This document shows positions 18,601 to 25,904 of a DNA stretch of 64,000 bases, piece after piece; within the stretch, counting starts at the first letter, position 1; each line of letters starts with the position of its first letter. Under the pieces are notes generated by a model. It made no database searches. It was not told the origin of the DNA and worked only from the letters and a program-made list of their open reading frames with translations. This DNA comes from Rhizorhabdus histidinilytica (GTDB lineage: Bacteria > Pseudomonadota > Alphaproteobacteria > Sphingomonadales > Sphingomonadaceae), in assembly GCF_900167915.1 (NCBI RefSeq), contig NZ_FUYM01000007.1:186001-250000 (forward strand), written 5' to 3'. The position numbers were made by a program, and so were the translations under genes.

Positions 18601-18626
18601 TGCATATAAAGAAATCTTTATATGCA
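18601..18626. promoter_or_regulatory. 12-bp AT-rich palindrome next to the metE promoter (candidate operator)
   Basis: TGCATATAAAGA-AA-TCTTTATATGCA is a perfect inverted repeat that ends 2 bp from the metE -35 box and overlaps the last codons of the fructokinase gene. An AT-rich 26-mer is striking in this GC-rich DNA. The CATATAAA...TTTATATG form resembles operators of ArsR-family methionine-cycle regulators (SahR/SamR type). That match is from memory and should be checked against the published motif. It lacks a T-tract outside the stem, so it is not a plain terminator. Confidence 0.6.
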
Positions 18627-19562
18627 GGTGTTGGGCGATGTCGCCGTCGCGGCAGCGCTCCTGTCTTGGCAGGCATCCTGCGCCAGCGCGATGGCGCCCA
18701 GCGGGCCGGCCATCGCGCCCAGTTCGGGCGGTACGATCATGGCGGCGAGCGCGTCCTCGTCCAATCCGGCGATATAGCCGCCGAGCAATGCGGCGGTCCG
18801 CTTGCGCAACGGGCCGAAGAGGGGCGCCCGCTGCTGAAGCACGCCGCCGCCGATCACGATCCGGCGGGGCGACACCGTCAGCAGCAGCATCGCCATCGCT
18901 TCGGCGAGCTCCGCGGTCACCCGGTCCCACACCGGGTGATCGTCCTCGATCGACGCCCCGTCGCTGCCGGTGCGCGCGCCGATCGCGGGGCCGGAGACCA
19001 GACCTTCCAGGCAGTCGCCGTGGAAGGGGCAGACCCCGGCGAAGTCGTCGCCCGTCGCGCGGCGGACGCGCAGATGGCCCAGCTCGGGATGGACCAGCCC
19101 ATGGACCGGCCGGCCGTCGACGACGACCCCGCCGCCGACACCGGTGCCGACCGTCATGTAGATCGCGACGTCGCAGCCCCGTGCGGTGCCCCAGCGATGC
19201 TCCGCCAGCGCCGCGCCGGCGACGTCGGTGTCGAAGCCGATCGGAAGCCCGAAGCGGTCGCCGAAATGGCGCACCAGGTCGGCCTGCCGCCAGCCCGGCT
19301 TGGGCGTGGAGGTGATGTGGCCATAGTCCGGACGCGACCGATCGAGCCCGAGTGGTCCGAAGCTGGCGATGCCCAATGCATCCGCCCGGCCATGCTCGCG
19401 CTGCCATGCCTCGATCCGGTCGCCGATGGCCCGCAGCGTCTCGTTCGGCGTGGTGGTCGGGACGCGCGCGCTGGCGAGTACGTTGCGGCCGCGCGCCATG
19501 AGCGCGATCGCCTTGGTTCCGCCCAGCTCGATGCCCGCCAGGAGCCGGTCTTGTCCGCTCAA
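18618..19562 (-). CDS. ROK family fructokinase
   Basis: 314 residues from a TTG at 19562, chosen because GAGGAGGAG lies 8-9 nt upstream. A GTG at 19601, overlapping the upstream LysR stop as GTGA, is the alternative. The ATP-binding start is LLAGIELGGTKAIAL and the second phosphate motif is TVGTGVGGGVVVDG. The ROK zinc motif appears as GHLRV...VCPFHGDCLEGLVSGPAI, the variant of fructokinases of the YdhR type. It phosphorylates fructose (or possibly mannose) in the cytoplasm. It follows the BenM-like regulator with no functional link evident. The gene ends inside the palindrome near the metE promoter. Confidence 0.9.
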   Translation of the reverse strand: MSGQDRLLAGIELGGTKAIALMARGRNVLASARVPTTTPNETLRAIGDRIEAWQREHGRADALGIASFGPLGLDRSRPDYGHITSTPKPGWRQADLVRHFGDRFGLPIGFDTDVAGAALAEHRWGTARGCDVAIYMTVGTGVGGGVVVDGRPVHGLVHPELGHLRVRRATGDDFAGVCPFHGDCLEGLVSGPAIGARTGSDGASIEDDHPVWDRVTAELAEAMAMLLLTVSPRRIVIGGGVLQQRAPLFGPLRKRTAALLGGYIAGLDEDALAAMIVPPELGAMAGPLGAIALAQDACQDRSAAATATSPNTCI

Positions 19563-19597
19563 CGGATGGTCTCCTCCTCGGTAGCCGTCACCGGCGA

Positions 19598-20515
19598 TCA
19601 CAGTTTCAACGCGTCGGGCACCTTATAGCCCCATTCGCCATATTTCCTGGCGATCACGCCCGCCATGGTCCGCAGCTCGGGCGAGGAATCGCCGATCCGG
19701 TGGCTCATGATGATCGGCGAGGTCGCCCCTTCGAGCAGCTCGCGATAGCGCACGTCGTGGCTGCGCGCCCGGCGTACCGTCTCGGGGACGATCGCGATCC
19801 CCTCCTCCGCGGCGACGAGGCCGATCGCGGTCTGCAGCTCGCGCGCCTCCTGCACGACGCGCGGCTCGATCGAATGGTCGCGGAACAGCGAGAGCACCTG
19901 GTCGGCATAGCTGGGGCGCGGCTGACGAGGGTAGATGATCAGCGGCAGGTCGGCCAGCGCGCGGATCGAGATCGGCCCTTCCTCCTGTGCCAGCGGGCTC
20001 GCCATCGGCAGCGCGACGATCAGTGCCTCGTAGCGCAGCACGGTGCGCTGGAGCGACGGGTCCTCGAAGCGGATGCGGCCGAAACCGACATCGATCCGCC
20101 CTTCCTTGAGTGCGGCGATCTGGTCGAAGGTGACGCTCTCGACCAGGACCAGTTCGACGTCGGGCGCCTCGATCCGGAATTCGCGGATCAGCTCGGGAAG
20201 GCGCGCATACATGGTCGAGGCGGCGAACCCCATGGCGAAGCGCCGCCGCTCGGATCCGACCGCGGAGCGGACCATCAGGCGCATGTCCTCCATCCGGCCG
20301 AGCATCTGCAACGCCTGCTCATGGACGAGATGGCCCACCGCGGTGAGCCGGAGCGGGCGGCTGGAGCGATCGATCAGCTCGGCGCCGATCTCCTCCTCCA
20401 GCTGCCGGATCGTACGGCTAAGCGGCGGCTGGGCGATGTGCAGCCGTTCGGCGGCGCGGTTGAAGTTGCGTTCGGCAACGACGGTGACGAAGTAGCGAAG
20501 CTGGCGCAGATCCAT
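19598..20515 (-). CDS. LysR family regulator of the BenM/CatM/CatR type
   Basis: 305 residues from the ATG at 20515. The DNA-binding part MDLRQLRYFVTVVAERNFN, RAAERLHIAQPPLSRTIRQ and LEEEIG is of the BenM/CatM type. The effector domain keeps LKEGRIDVGFGRI and AIGLVAAEEGIAIVPE, also matching that group. It is divergent from benA, and a perfect ATAC-N7-GTAT site lies between. This supports a benzoate and/or cis,cis-muconate responsive activator of the ben genes. The assignment as BenM itself rather than another CatR-like regulator is inference. Confidence 0.9.
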   Translation of the reverse strand: MDLRQLRYFVTVVAERNFNRAAERLHIAQPPLSRTIRQLEEEIGAELIDRSSRPLRLTAVGHLVHEQALQMLGRMEDMRLMVRSAVGSERRRFAMGFAASTMYARLPELIREFRIEAPDVELVLVESVTFDQIAALKEGRIDVGFGRIRFEDPSLQRTVLRYEALIVALPMASPLAQEEGPISIRALADLPLIIYPRQPRPSYADQVLSLFRDHSIEPRVVQEARELQTAIGLVAAEEGIAIVPETVRRARSHDVRYRELLEGATSPIIMSHRIGDSSPELRTMAGVIARKYGEWGYKVPDALKL

Positions 20516-20518
20516 AAA

Positions 20519-20533
20519 ATACCTCAAAGGTAT
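20519..20533. promoter_or_regulatory. BenM/CatM-type operator ATAC-N7-GTAT
   Basis: ATACCTCAAAGGTAT is a perfect dyad matching the consensus site of the BenM/CatM subgroup of LysR regulators. It lies 4 bp from the start of the regulator gene and about 150 bp upstream of benA. A second half-site, ATACCTTTCGGATC, occurs at 20641-20654 close to benA, which fits the multi-site arrangement seen at known ben promoters. Confidence 0.75.
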
Positions 20534-20679
20534 CTTAGTGAGATCGGATTGATCTTTGCAACCACTGTCCGAGCCCAACTATCATGGGCCTACAGAAAGG
20601 ATCGGGAGAATGCGTCGCAGTGATGCAGCCTCCCCCGAAAATACCTTTCGGATCAAGATGACGGCAGAGGAGAGCTTCC

Positions 20680-22032
20680 ATGACGATGTCCATCCGCGAT
20701 CGTGTGGCGACCGCCGTCGTCGACGATCCCGTCGGCGGGGCGTTCCGCTGCCGGCGCGACATCTTCACCGATCCCGACATCTTCGACCTCGAAATGAAGC
20801 ATATCTTCGAGGGCAACTGGGTCTATCTCGCCCATGAGAGCCAGGTCGCGGGCAAGAACGATTATTTCACCACCTCGATCGGCCGCGTCCCCGTCATCCT
20901 GACGCGGGGCAAGGACGGCGCGATCAACGCCTTCGTCAACGCCTGTTCGCATCGCGGCGCCCAGCTCTGCCGGCGCAGGCGCGGCAACCAGCCGCTGCTG
21001 GTCTGCCCCTTCCACGGCTGGAGCTTCCGCACCGACGGATCGCTGCTCAAGGCGAAGGACGCGGCGACCGGCGCCTATCCCGGCAGCTTCGACCGCGACG
21101 GATCGCACGACCTGACCCGCATCGCCCGCTTCGCCGAGTATCGCGGTTTCCTGTTCGGCAGCATGAACCCGGATGTCGCGCCGCTCGAGGACTATCTGGG
21201 CGAGACGCGGGTGATCATAGACCAGATCGTCGACCAGGCGCCCGAAGGCCTCGAAATCCTCAGCGGCAATTCGACCTATGTGTTCGACGGCAACTGGAAG
21301 CTGCAGATGGAGAATGGCTGCGACGGCTACCATGTCAGCTCGGTCCACGCCAATTACGCCTCGACCATGGCGCGGCGTGCGGAGGGTGGCACCCGGGCGG
21401 TGGATGCCAATGGCTGGTCGAAGGCGGTGAGCGGCGTCTACGGGTTCGAGAACGGCCATATCCTGCTGTGGACCCGCGTGCTCAACCCGGAGGTGCGCCC
21501 GGTCTGGGCGCAGCGGAAGGCGCTGGAGGAACGGCTGGGCGCCGATCGGGCCGAGATCATCGTCAGCCAGAGCCGCAACCTCGCCCTCTATCCCAACGTC
21601 TTCCTGATGGATCAGTTCTCCACCCAGATCCGGGTGGTGCGCCCGATCGACGTCCATCGGACCGAGGTGACGATCTACTGTTTCGCGCCGAAGGGCGAGA
21701 GCGCCGAGCTCCGCGCGACCCGCATCCGGCAATATGAGGATTTCTTCAACGTATCGGGGATGGGCACGCCCGACGACCTCGAGGAGTTCCGCTCGTGCCA
21801 GTCGGCCTATGAAGGGGCGGGCGCGCTGTGGAACGACCTCAGCCGCGGCGCCACGCGGTGGATCGCGGGCCCCGACGACAATGCCCGTGCGATGGGGATG
21901 AACCCGCTGCTGTCGAGCGAGCGCAGCGAGGACGAGGGCCTGTTCGTCCGCCAGCACGAATATTGGGCGCGCGCGATGCTCGCCGGGATCGATCGGGAAA
22001 GCGATGCCGCCCTGCTGGAGGCCGCGGAATGA
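20680..22032 (+). CDS. benA: Benzoate-type aromatic 1,2-dioxygenase, large (alpha) subunit
   Basis: 450 residues. The Rieske [2Fe-2S] site has Cys89, His91, Cys109 and His112 (C-x-H-x17-C-x2-H). The catalytic iron region NGCDGYHVSSVHANY has Asp215, His218 and His223. Length and motifs match the benzoate/toluate/2-halobenzoate/anthranilate group. It adds O2 across the ring carbon bearing the carboxylate to give a 1,2-diol. The gene for the small subunit overlaps by ATGA, and a diol dehydrogenase of the BenD type follows. The ring substituent specificity (benzoate versus substituted benzoates) cannot be read directly. The ferredoxin-reductase subunit gene (benC) is missing here. Confidence 0.92.
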   Translation: MTMSIRDRVATAVVDDPVGGAFRCRRDIFTDPDIFDLEMKHIFEGNWVYLAHESQVAGKNDYFTTSIGRVPVILTRGKDGAINAFVNACSHRGAQLCRRRRGNQPLLVCPFHGWSFRTDGSLLKAKDAATGAYPGSFDRDGSHDLTRIARFAEYRGFLFGSMNPDVAPLEDYLGETRVIIDQIVDQAPEGLEILSGNSTYVFDGNWKLQMENGCDGYHVSSVHANYASTMARRAEGGTRAVDANGWSKAVSGVYGFENGHILLWTRVLNPEVRPVWAQRKALEERLGADRAEIIVSQSRNLALYPNVFLMDQFSTQIRVVRPIDVHRTEVTIYCFAPKGESAELRATRIRQYEDFFNVSGMGTPDDLEEFRSCQSAYEGAGALWNDLSRGATRWIAGPDDNARAMGMNPLLSSERSEDEGLFVRQHEYWARAMLAGIDRESDAALLEAAE

Positions 22033-22544
22033 CCGCGCTGCTCGAACCGGCTCGCGCTGTCGTCTCGCATGCGGACGTCTGCGCCTTCCTCTATCGGGAA
22101 GCCCGGCTGCTCGACGATCGCGATTGGGACGCCTGGCTCGAATGCTATGCGCCCGACGTCGAATATTGGATGCCGGCCTGGACCGACGACGACGAGCTGA
22201 CGCGCGACCCGCAGGCCGAGATATCGCTGATCTACTATGCCAACCGGCAGGGGCTGGAGGACCGCGTCTACCGCCTCAAGACGGGGCGCTCCTCCGCCAG
22301 CACGCCCGAGGCGCGCACCAGCCACGCGATCAACAATGTCGAGATCCTCGCCGAACGGGACGGGATGGTCGAGCTGCGCTACAACTGGCACACGCTCAGC
22401 CATCGCCTGCAGCAGACCAGCCAGTTCTTCGGCACCGCCTTCTGCACGCTCGACGCGCGTGGCGGCGCGATCCGGATCGTGAAGAAGAGGATCGTCCTCA
22501 AGAACGACTATATCCATCAGGTTGTCGACATCTATCATCTCTGA
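22029..22544 (+). CDS. benB: Benzoate-type aromatic 1,2-dioxygenase, small (beta) subunit
   Basis: 171 residues, translationally coupled to the alpha subunit (ATGA overlap). It is a SnoaL/NTF2-like fold with FLYREARLLDDRDWDAWLECY, then DVEYWMPAW, SLIYYANRQGLEDRVYRL, and the C-terminal IVKKRIVLKNDYIHQVVDIYHL segment, split here for length but continuous in the protein. These are the conserved stretches of ring-hydroxylating dioxygenase beta subunits. It has a structural role in the alpha3beta3 hexamer. Confidence 0.95.
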   Translation: MTALLEPARAVVSHADVCAFLYREARLLDDRDWDAWLECYAPDVEYWMPAWTDDDELTRDPQAEISLIYYANRQGLEDRVYRLKTGRSSASTPEARTSHAINNVEILAERDGMVELRYNWHTLSHRLQQTSQFFGTAFCTLDARGGAIRIVKKRIVLKNDYIHQVVDIYHL

Positions 22545-22557
22545 CCGGGAGCCGAAC

Positions 22558-23340
22558 ATGTTCAAAGGGCGGTTCGCCGGCAAGGTGATGGTCGTCACCG
22601 GCGCCGGCCAGGGTATCGGCGCAGGTGTCGCCGTCCGCGCCGCGGCGGAAGGGGCGAGCGTGCTCCTCGTCGACCGGTCGGAGATCGTCGGGGCGGTGGC
22701 GGATCGCATCGTCGCGGCGGGCGGCATCGCGGCGACGGCGTTGTGCGATCTGGAAACCGCCGCGGGCGCGCAGGAGGCTATGTCGGCGGCGACCGCTACC
22801 TATGGCCGCATCGACATATTGATCAACAATGTCGGCGGCGCGATCCGGATGCGGCCGTTCGCCGAGTTCGAGCCCGACCAGATCGATGCCGAGATCCGGC
22901 GCTCGCTGATGCCGACGCTCTATTGCTGCCATGCGGTGCTGCCGGTGATGCTGGCGCAGCGGTCCGGCACCATCGTCAACGTCTCTTCCAACGCGACGCG
23001 CGGCATTCGCCGGGTGCCCTATTCGGCGGCCAAGGGCGGGATCAACGGTCTGACCCAGAGCCTCGCCATGGAATATGCGGAGTCGGGCATCCGCGTCGTA
23101 GCGACCGCCCCCGGCGGGACCGAGGCGCCGCCCCGGCAGGTGCCGCGCAATGCGGAGGGGGACAGTGCGCGCGAGCAGGCCTGGATGGCCGAAGCGGTCG
23201 CCCAGGTGACCGATTCGACCTTCCTCAAGCGCTACGGCACGCTCGACGAGCAGATCGCCCCGATCCTGTTCCTCGCCTCGGACGAGGCCGGCTACATCAC
23301 CGGCTCCATCCTGCCGGTGGCCGGCGGCGATCTGGGCTAG
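22558..23340 (+). CDS. benD: 1,6-dihydroxycyclohexa-2,4-diene-1-carboxylate dehydrogenase
   Basis: 260 residues, SDR family. It has VVTGAGQGIGAGVA (cofactor), VLLVDRSE (Asp after beta-2, so NAD-dependent), NNVGG, the catalytic Ser in NVSSNATRG and YSAAKGG. The NNVGGAIRMRPF and SNATRGIRRVPYSAAKGG stretches are characteristic of BenD/XylL. It oxidises and decarboxylates the benzoate cis-diol to catechol with NAD. It follows benB by 13 bp, completing a benABD unit. It is not followed by benC or cat genes within the window. Confidence 0.93.
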   Translation: MFKGRFAGKVMVVTGAGQGIGAGVAVRAAAEGASVLLVDRSEIVGAVADRIVAAGGIAATALCDLETAAGAQEAMSAATATYGRIDILINNVGGAIRMRPFAEFEPDQIDAEIRRSLMPTLYCCHAVLPVMLAQRSGTIVNVSSNATRGIRRVPYSAAKGGINGLTQSLAMEYAESGIRVVATAPGGTEAPPRQVPRNAEGDSAREQAWMAEAVAQVTDSTFLKRYGTLDEQIAPILFLASDEAGYITGSILPVAGGDLG

Positions 23341-23439
23341 GAATAGCCGCTACATTCCATCTGATCATCAACAGATACGGCTTATCCTTTTTGCGCCAGC
23401 CGGAACCTCTCCTATCTGCAACAGGCAGGCGGAGACATC

Positions 23440-24462
23440 ATGCTGGACGATCATCAGATAATCGGTGAGGCCCTGGTCGCCTCGATGCTCGGGGCGCGGG
23501 CGGCGGCGGTCATCGCCGCGATCGATCTCGATGGGGCGCTCGCCCATCGCGCCCCGCGGGGCGGGGTCTCGCGCATCTGCTTCGCCGCGGCGCTCAATGC
23601 GATCCTGTTCGACGACATCCTCGTCCGGGTGCCGACCGGCGCCGCCTTCGTCGCCGACCAGCGTGCGCGGGGCGAGCGGATTCGCTTCGACCATGGCGCG
23701 CTGCGCACGGTGCGCTTCCCGGCGGGCGGCACCGGTGCCCTGCCGGCGGGGCAGGACGCCTTCGCCCGTATCCTCGGCCCGCTCGGCTATCATGTCGCCG
23801 GCACCTATCCGCTGCCCCGGCTGAAGATGACCGGCCGCGCCTGGGCGCATCGCGACATGCCGGAAGGCTTGCCGCAATTCTTCGTCAGCGAGCTGCACGT
23901 CGAGCGGTTCGATCCCGCCTTCGCAATGGCGGCGCAGCGGGTGTTCCATGCCAGCCGCGATCCGCTCGACGCCACGGCCAAGGCGGTGCTCGCCCGGTTC
24001 GAACGCGACGGCGAGGTTCCGTTCGACGCGGCGGTGGCGGCGCTGCCGGTGATCGTCTCGGCCTTCGATCGCCAGCATCCCGCCCCCGCGCTGGACGATT
24101 ATGCGCTGCTGCTCGACCGCTCCGACGAGGCCGCCTGGATCGCGACCGAGGGCAATGCCTTCAACCATGCGACCAGCCGGGTGCCCGACGTCGCGGCAGA
24201 GGCCGAGCGCCAGCGTGCGGCAGGCCTGCCGGTCAAGGAGCGGGTCGAGGTGTCGCAGACCGGCCGCGTCCGCCAGACGGCGTTTCGCGCCGATCCCGTC
24301 GTGAGGACCTTCCGCGATGGGAACGATATGGTCGCACGGACGGTGCCGGGGTCCTTCTACGAGATCATCGCCCGCGACGTCGATCCGGCGACCGGCCGGC
24401 TCGACCTGAGCTTCGACAGCGGCAACGCGACCGGCATCTTCGCGATGACCCGCGCGGCATGA
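23440..24462 (+). CDS. DUF1338 family protein, 2-oxoadipate dioxygenase/decarboxylase-like
   Basis: 340 residues. The metal-site spacing of the P. putida 2-oxoadipate dioxygenase/decarboxylase HglS is reproduced. His85 and Arg89 are in FDHGALRTVRF, His243 in EGNAFNHATSRVPDV, and Glu308 in SFYEII, compared with His70, Arg74, His226 and Glu294 recalled for HglS. HVERFD is at 153-158. HglS turns 2-oxoadipate into D-2-hydroxyglutarate and CO2 with Fe(II) and O2. This protein is about 120 residues shorter than HglS and so lacks the C-terminal part that shapes substrate choice. The gene overlaps the FAD-dehydrogenase gene downstream (ATGA), which would act on the product. Confidence 0.85.
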   Translation: MLDDHQIIGEALVASMLGARAAAVIAAIDLDGALAHRAPRGGVSRICFAAALNAILFDDILVRVPTGAAFVADQRARGERIRFDHGALRTVRFPAGGTGALPAGQDAFARILGPLGYHVAGTYPLPRLKMTGRAWAHRDMPEGLPQFFVSELHVERFDPAFAMAAQRVFHASRDPLDATAKAVLARFERDGEVPFDAAVAALPVIVSAFDRQHPAPALDDYALLLDRSDEAAWIATEGNAFNHATSRVPDVAAEAERQRAAGLPVKERVEVSQTGRVRQTAFRADPVVRTFRDGNDMVARTVPGSFYEIIARDVDPATGRLDLSFDSGNATGIFAMTRAA

Positions 24463-25904
24463 CGACCGGGGCGCTGATCGCGCGGCTGGTGGCCGTCGTC
24501 GGACCGGCGCATCTGCTCACCGATCGCGCCGATGTGGCGATGCGCGACCATGACGGACGAGGTCCCGCCGGCCGTGCGCTCGCGCTGGTCCGGCCGGGCT
24601 GTACGGCCGAGATCGCCCGGGTGATGGCGATCGCCGCCGACGAAGGCGTTCGCGTCGTGCCGCAGGGCGCGCGCACCGGCCTGGTCGCCGGCGGCGCCGC
24701 CGACGACAGCGGGTCGATGCTGCTGCTCTCGCTGGAGCGCTTGACCAGTCCGCTGGCGATCGATCCGGTCAACCGGACCGCACGGGTCGGCGCCGGGGTG
24801 ACGCTGTCGCAGCTCAACGCCGCCGCCGCCGAGCATGGCCTGTTCTTCCCGATCGATCTGGGCGCCGACCCGAGCGTTGGCGGCATGATCGCCGCCAATA
24901 CCGGCGGGGCGCGCTTCCTCCGTTATGGCGATGTGCGCCGCAACCTGCTGTCGATCGAGCTGGTCTCAGGCGGAGCCGACGGCGAGGTGCGGACGCTGGG
25001 GCGCGACTGCTGGAAGCAGAATGACGGGATGGACCTGAAGCAGCTTGCGATCGGCACCGGCGGCGCCATGGGTATCGTCACCGCGGCGACGCTGACGCTC
25101 CAGCCGCGACCCGCCCACGCCGTCACCGCGCTGTTGGCGCTGACCGACGCGATGGCGATCGACCGGCTGCTCGTCGCGTTCGAGCACGACTGGGGCATGA
25201 TGCTGACCGCGTTCGAGGGGATGTCACCGGCTGCCTATGAGGCGGCGCTTCGCCATGTGCCGCGGCTGCGCCGTCCCTTCGCGGCCGATGCCGGCCATCG
25301 CTATTTCCTGCTGGTCGAGCTCGCCGCGGGCGCGGCGTTCGACGGCGCGATGCTGGAGGAGGCGCTCGGCACCGCGATCGCGCCCTTCATGGAGGGCGAC
25401 GCCGCTCTGGTGGCGGACGTCGCGGTCGACCGTCACGACGGACTCTGGGCGCTGCGTCACGCGATCCCGGAAGGGTTGCGGGCGTCGGGCAGTGTGATCG
25501 GTTGCGACGTCGCGCTGCGGCGCGGCGACGTCGCGGCTTTCCGCGCTGCGATGACGGCCGAGGTGCTGCGCGATCATCCGGACCTGCGCGTCTGCGACTT
25601 CGGCCATGTCGGCGACGGCGGGCTCCACTTCAACATGCTGTGGCCGCACGAGGCGGGACCGATCCCGCCGGGTCTTGCCGACGCGCTCCGGATGCAGGTG
25701 TCGGCGACGGTCGTCGAGCGCCATGGCGGCAGCTTCAGCGCCGAGCATGGCGTCGGCCCCCGCAACGTCGCGGCCTATCGCCGCTTCACCCCGTCCGCCG
25801 TGCAGCGGCTGGCGGGGCATGTCCAGTCGCTGTTCGCGCCCGTGCCCATCGGCCGGGTCGCCTTCGGCCCCGCAGCAGAGGAGGAAACATGTCCGACCAA
25901 CTGA
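24459..25904 (+). CDS. FAD-binding oxidoreductase, D-2-hydroxyglutarate dehydrogenase-like
   Basis: 481 residues of the GlcD/D-2-hydroxyglutarate dehydrogenase family. The FAD PP-loop is RVVPQGARTGLVAGGAADD, and DPSVGGMIAANTGGARFLRYG is the second FAD segment. The C-terminal metal/substrate site DFGHVGDGGLHFNMLWP and FSAEHGVGPRNVAAYRRFTP match D2HGDH-type enzymes. It is translationally coupled to the DUF1338 gene. The reading is oxidation of D-2-hydroxyglutarate to 2-oxoglutarate. Lactate, glycolate or other 2-hydroxyacids are possible substrates. Confidence 0.9.
   Translation: MTTGALIARLVAVVGPAHLLTDRADVAMRDHDGRGPAGRALALVRPGCTAEIARVMAIAADEGVRVVPQGARTGLVAGGAADDSGSMLLLSLERLTSPLAIDPVNRTARVGAGVTLSQLNAAAAEHGLFFPIDLGADPSVGGMIAANTGGARFLRYGDVRRNLLSIELVSGGADGEVRTLGRDCWKQNDGMDLKQLAIGTGGAMGIVTAATLTLQPRPAHAVTALLALTDAMAIDRLLVAFEHDWGMMLTAFEGMSPAAYEAALRHVPRLRRPFAADAGHRYFLLVELAAGAAFDGAMLEEALGTAIAPFMEGDAALVADVAVDRHDGLWALRHAIPEGLRASGSVIGCDVALRRGDVAAFRAAMTAEVLRDHPDLRVCDFGHVGDGGLHFNMLWPHEAGPIPPGLADALRMQVSATVVERHGGSFSAEHGVGPRNVAAYRRFTPSAVQRLAGHVQSLFAPVPIGRVAFGPAAEEETCPTN

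Noticed and set aside
18601..18626. Reading the AT-rich palindrome as an intrinsic terminator of the fructokinase gene
   Set aside because: The stem is AT-rich rather than GC-rich, overlaps the stop codon, and is not followed by a T-tract; its location by a -35 box favours an operator, though termination is not fully excluded.
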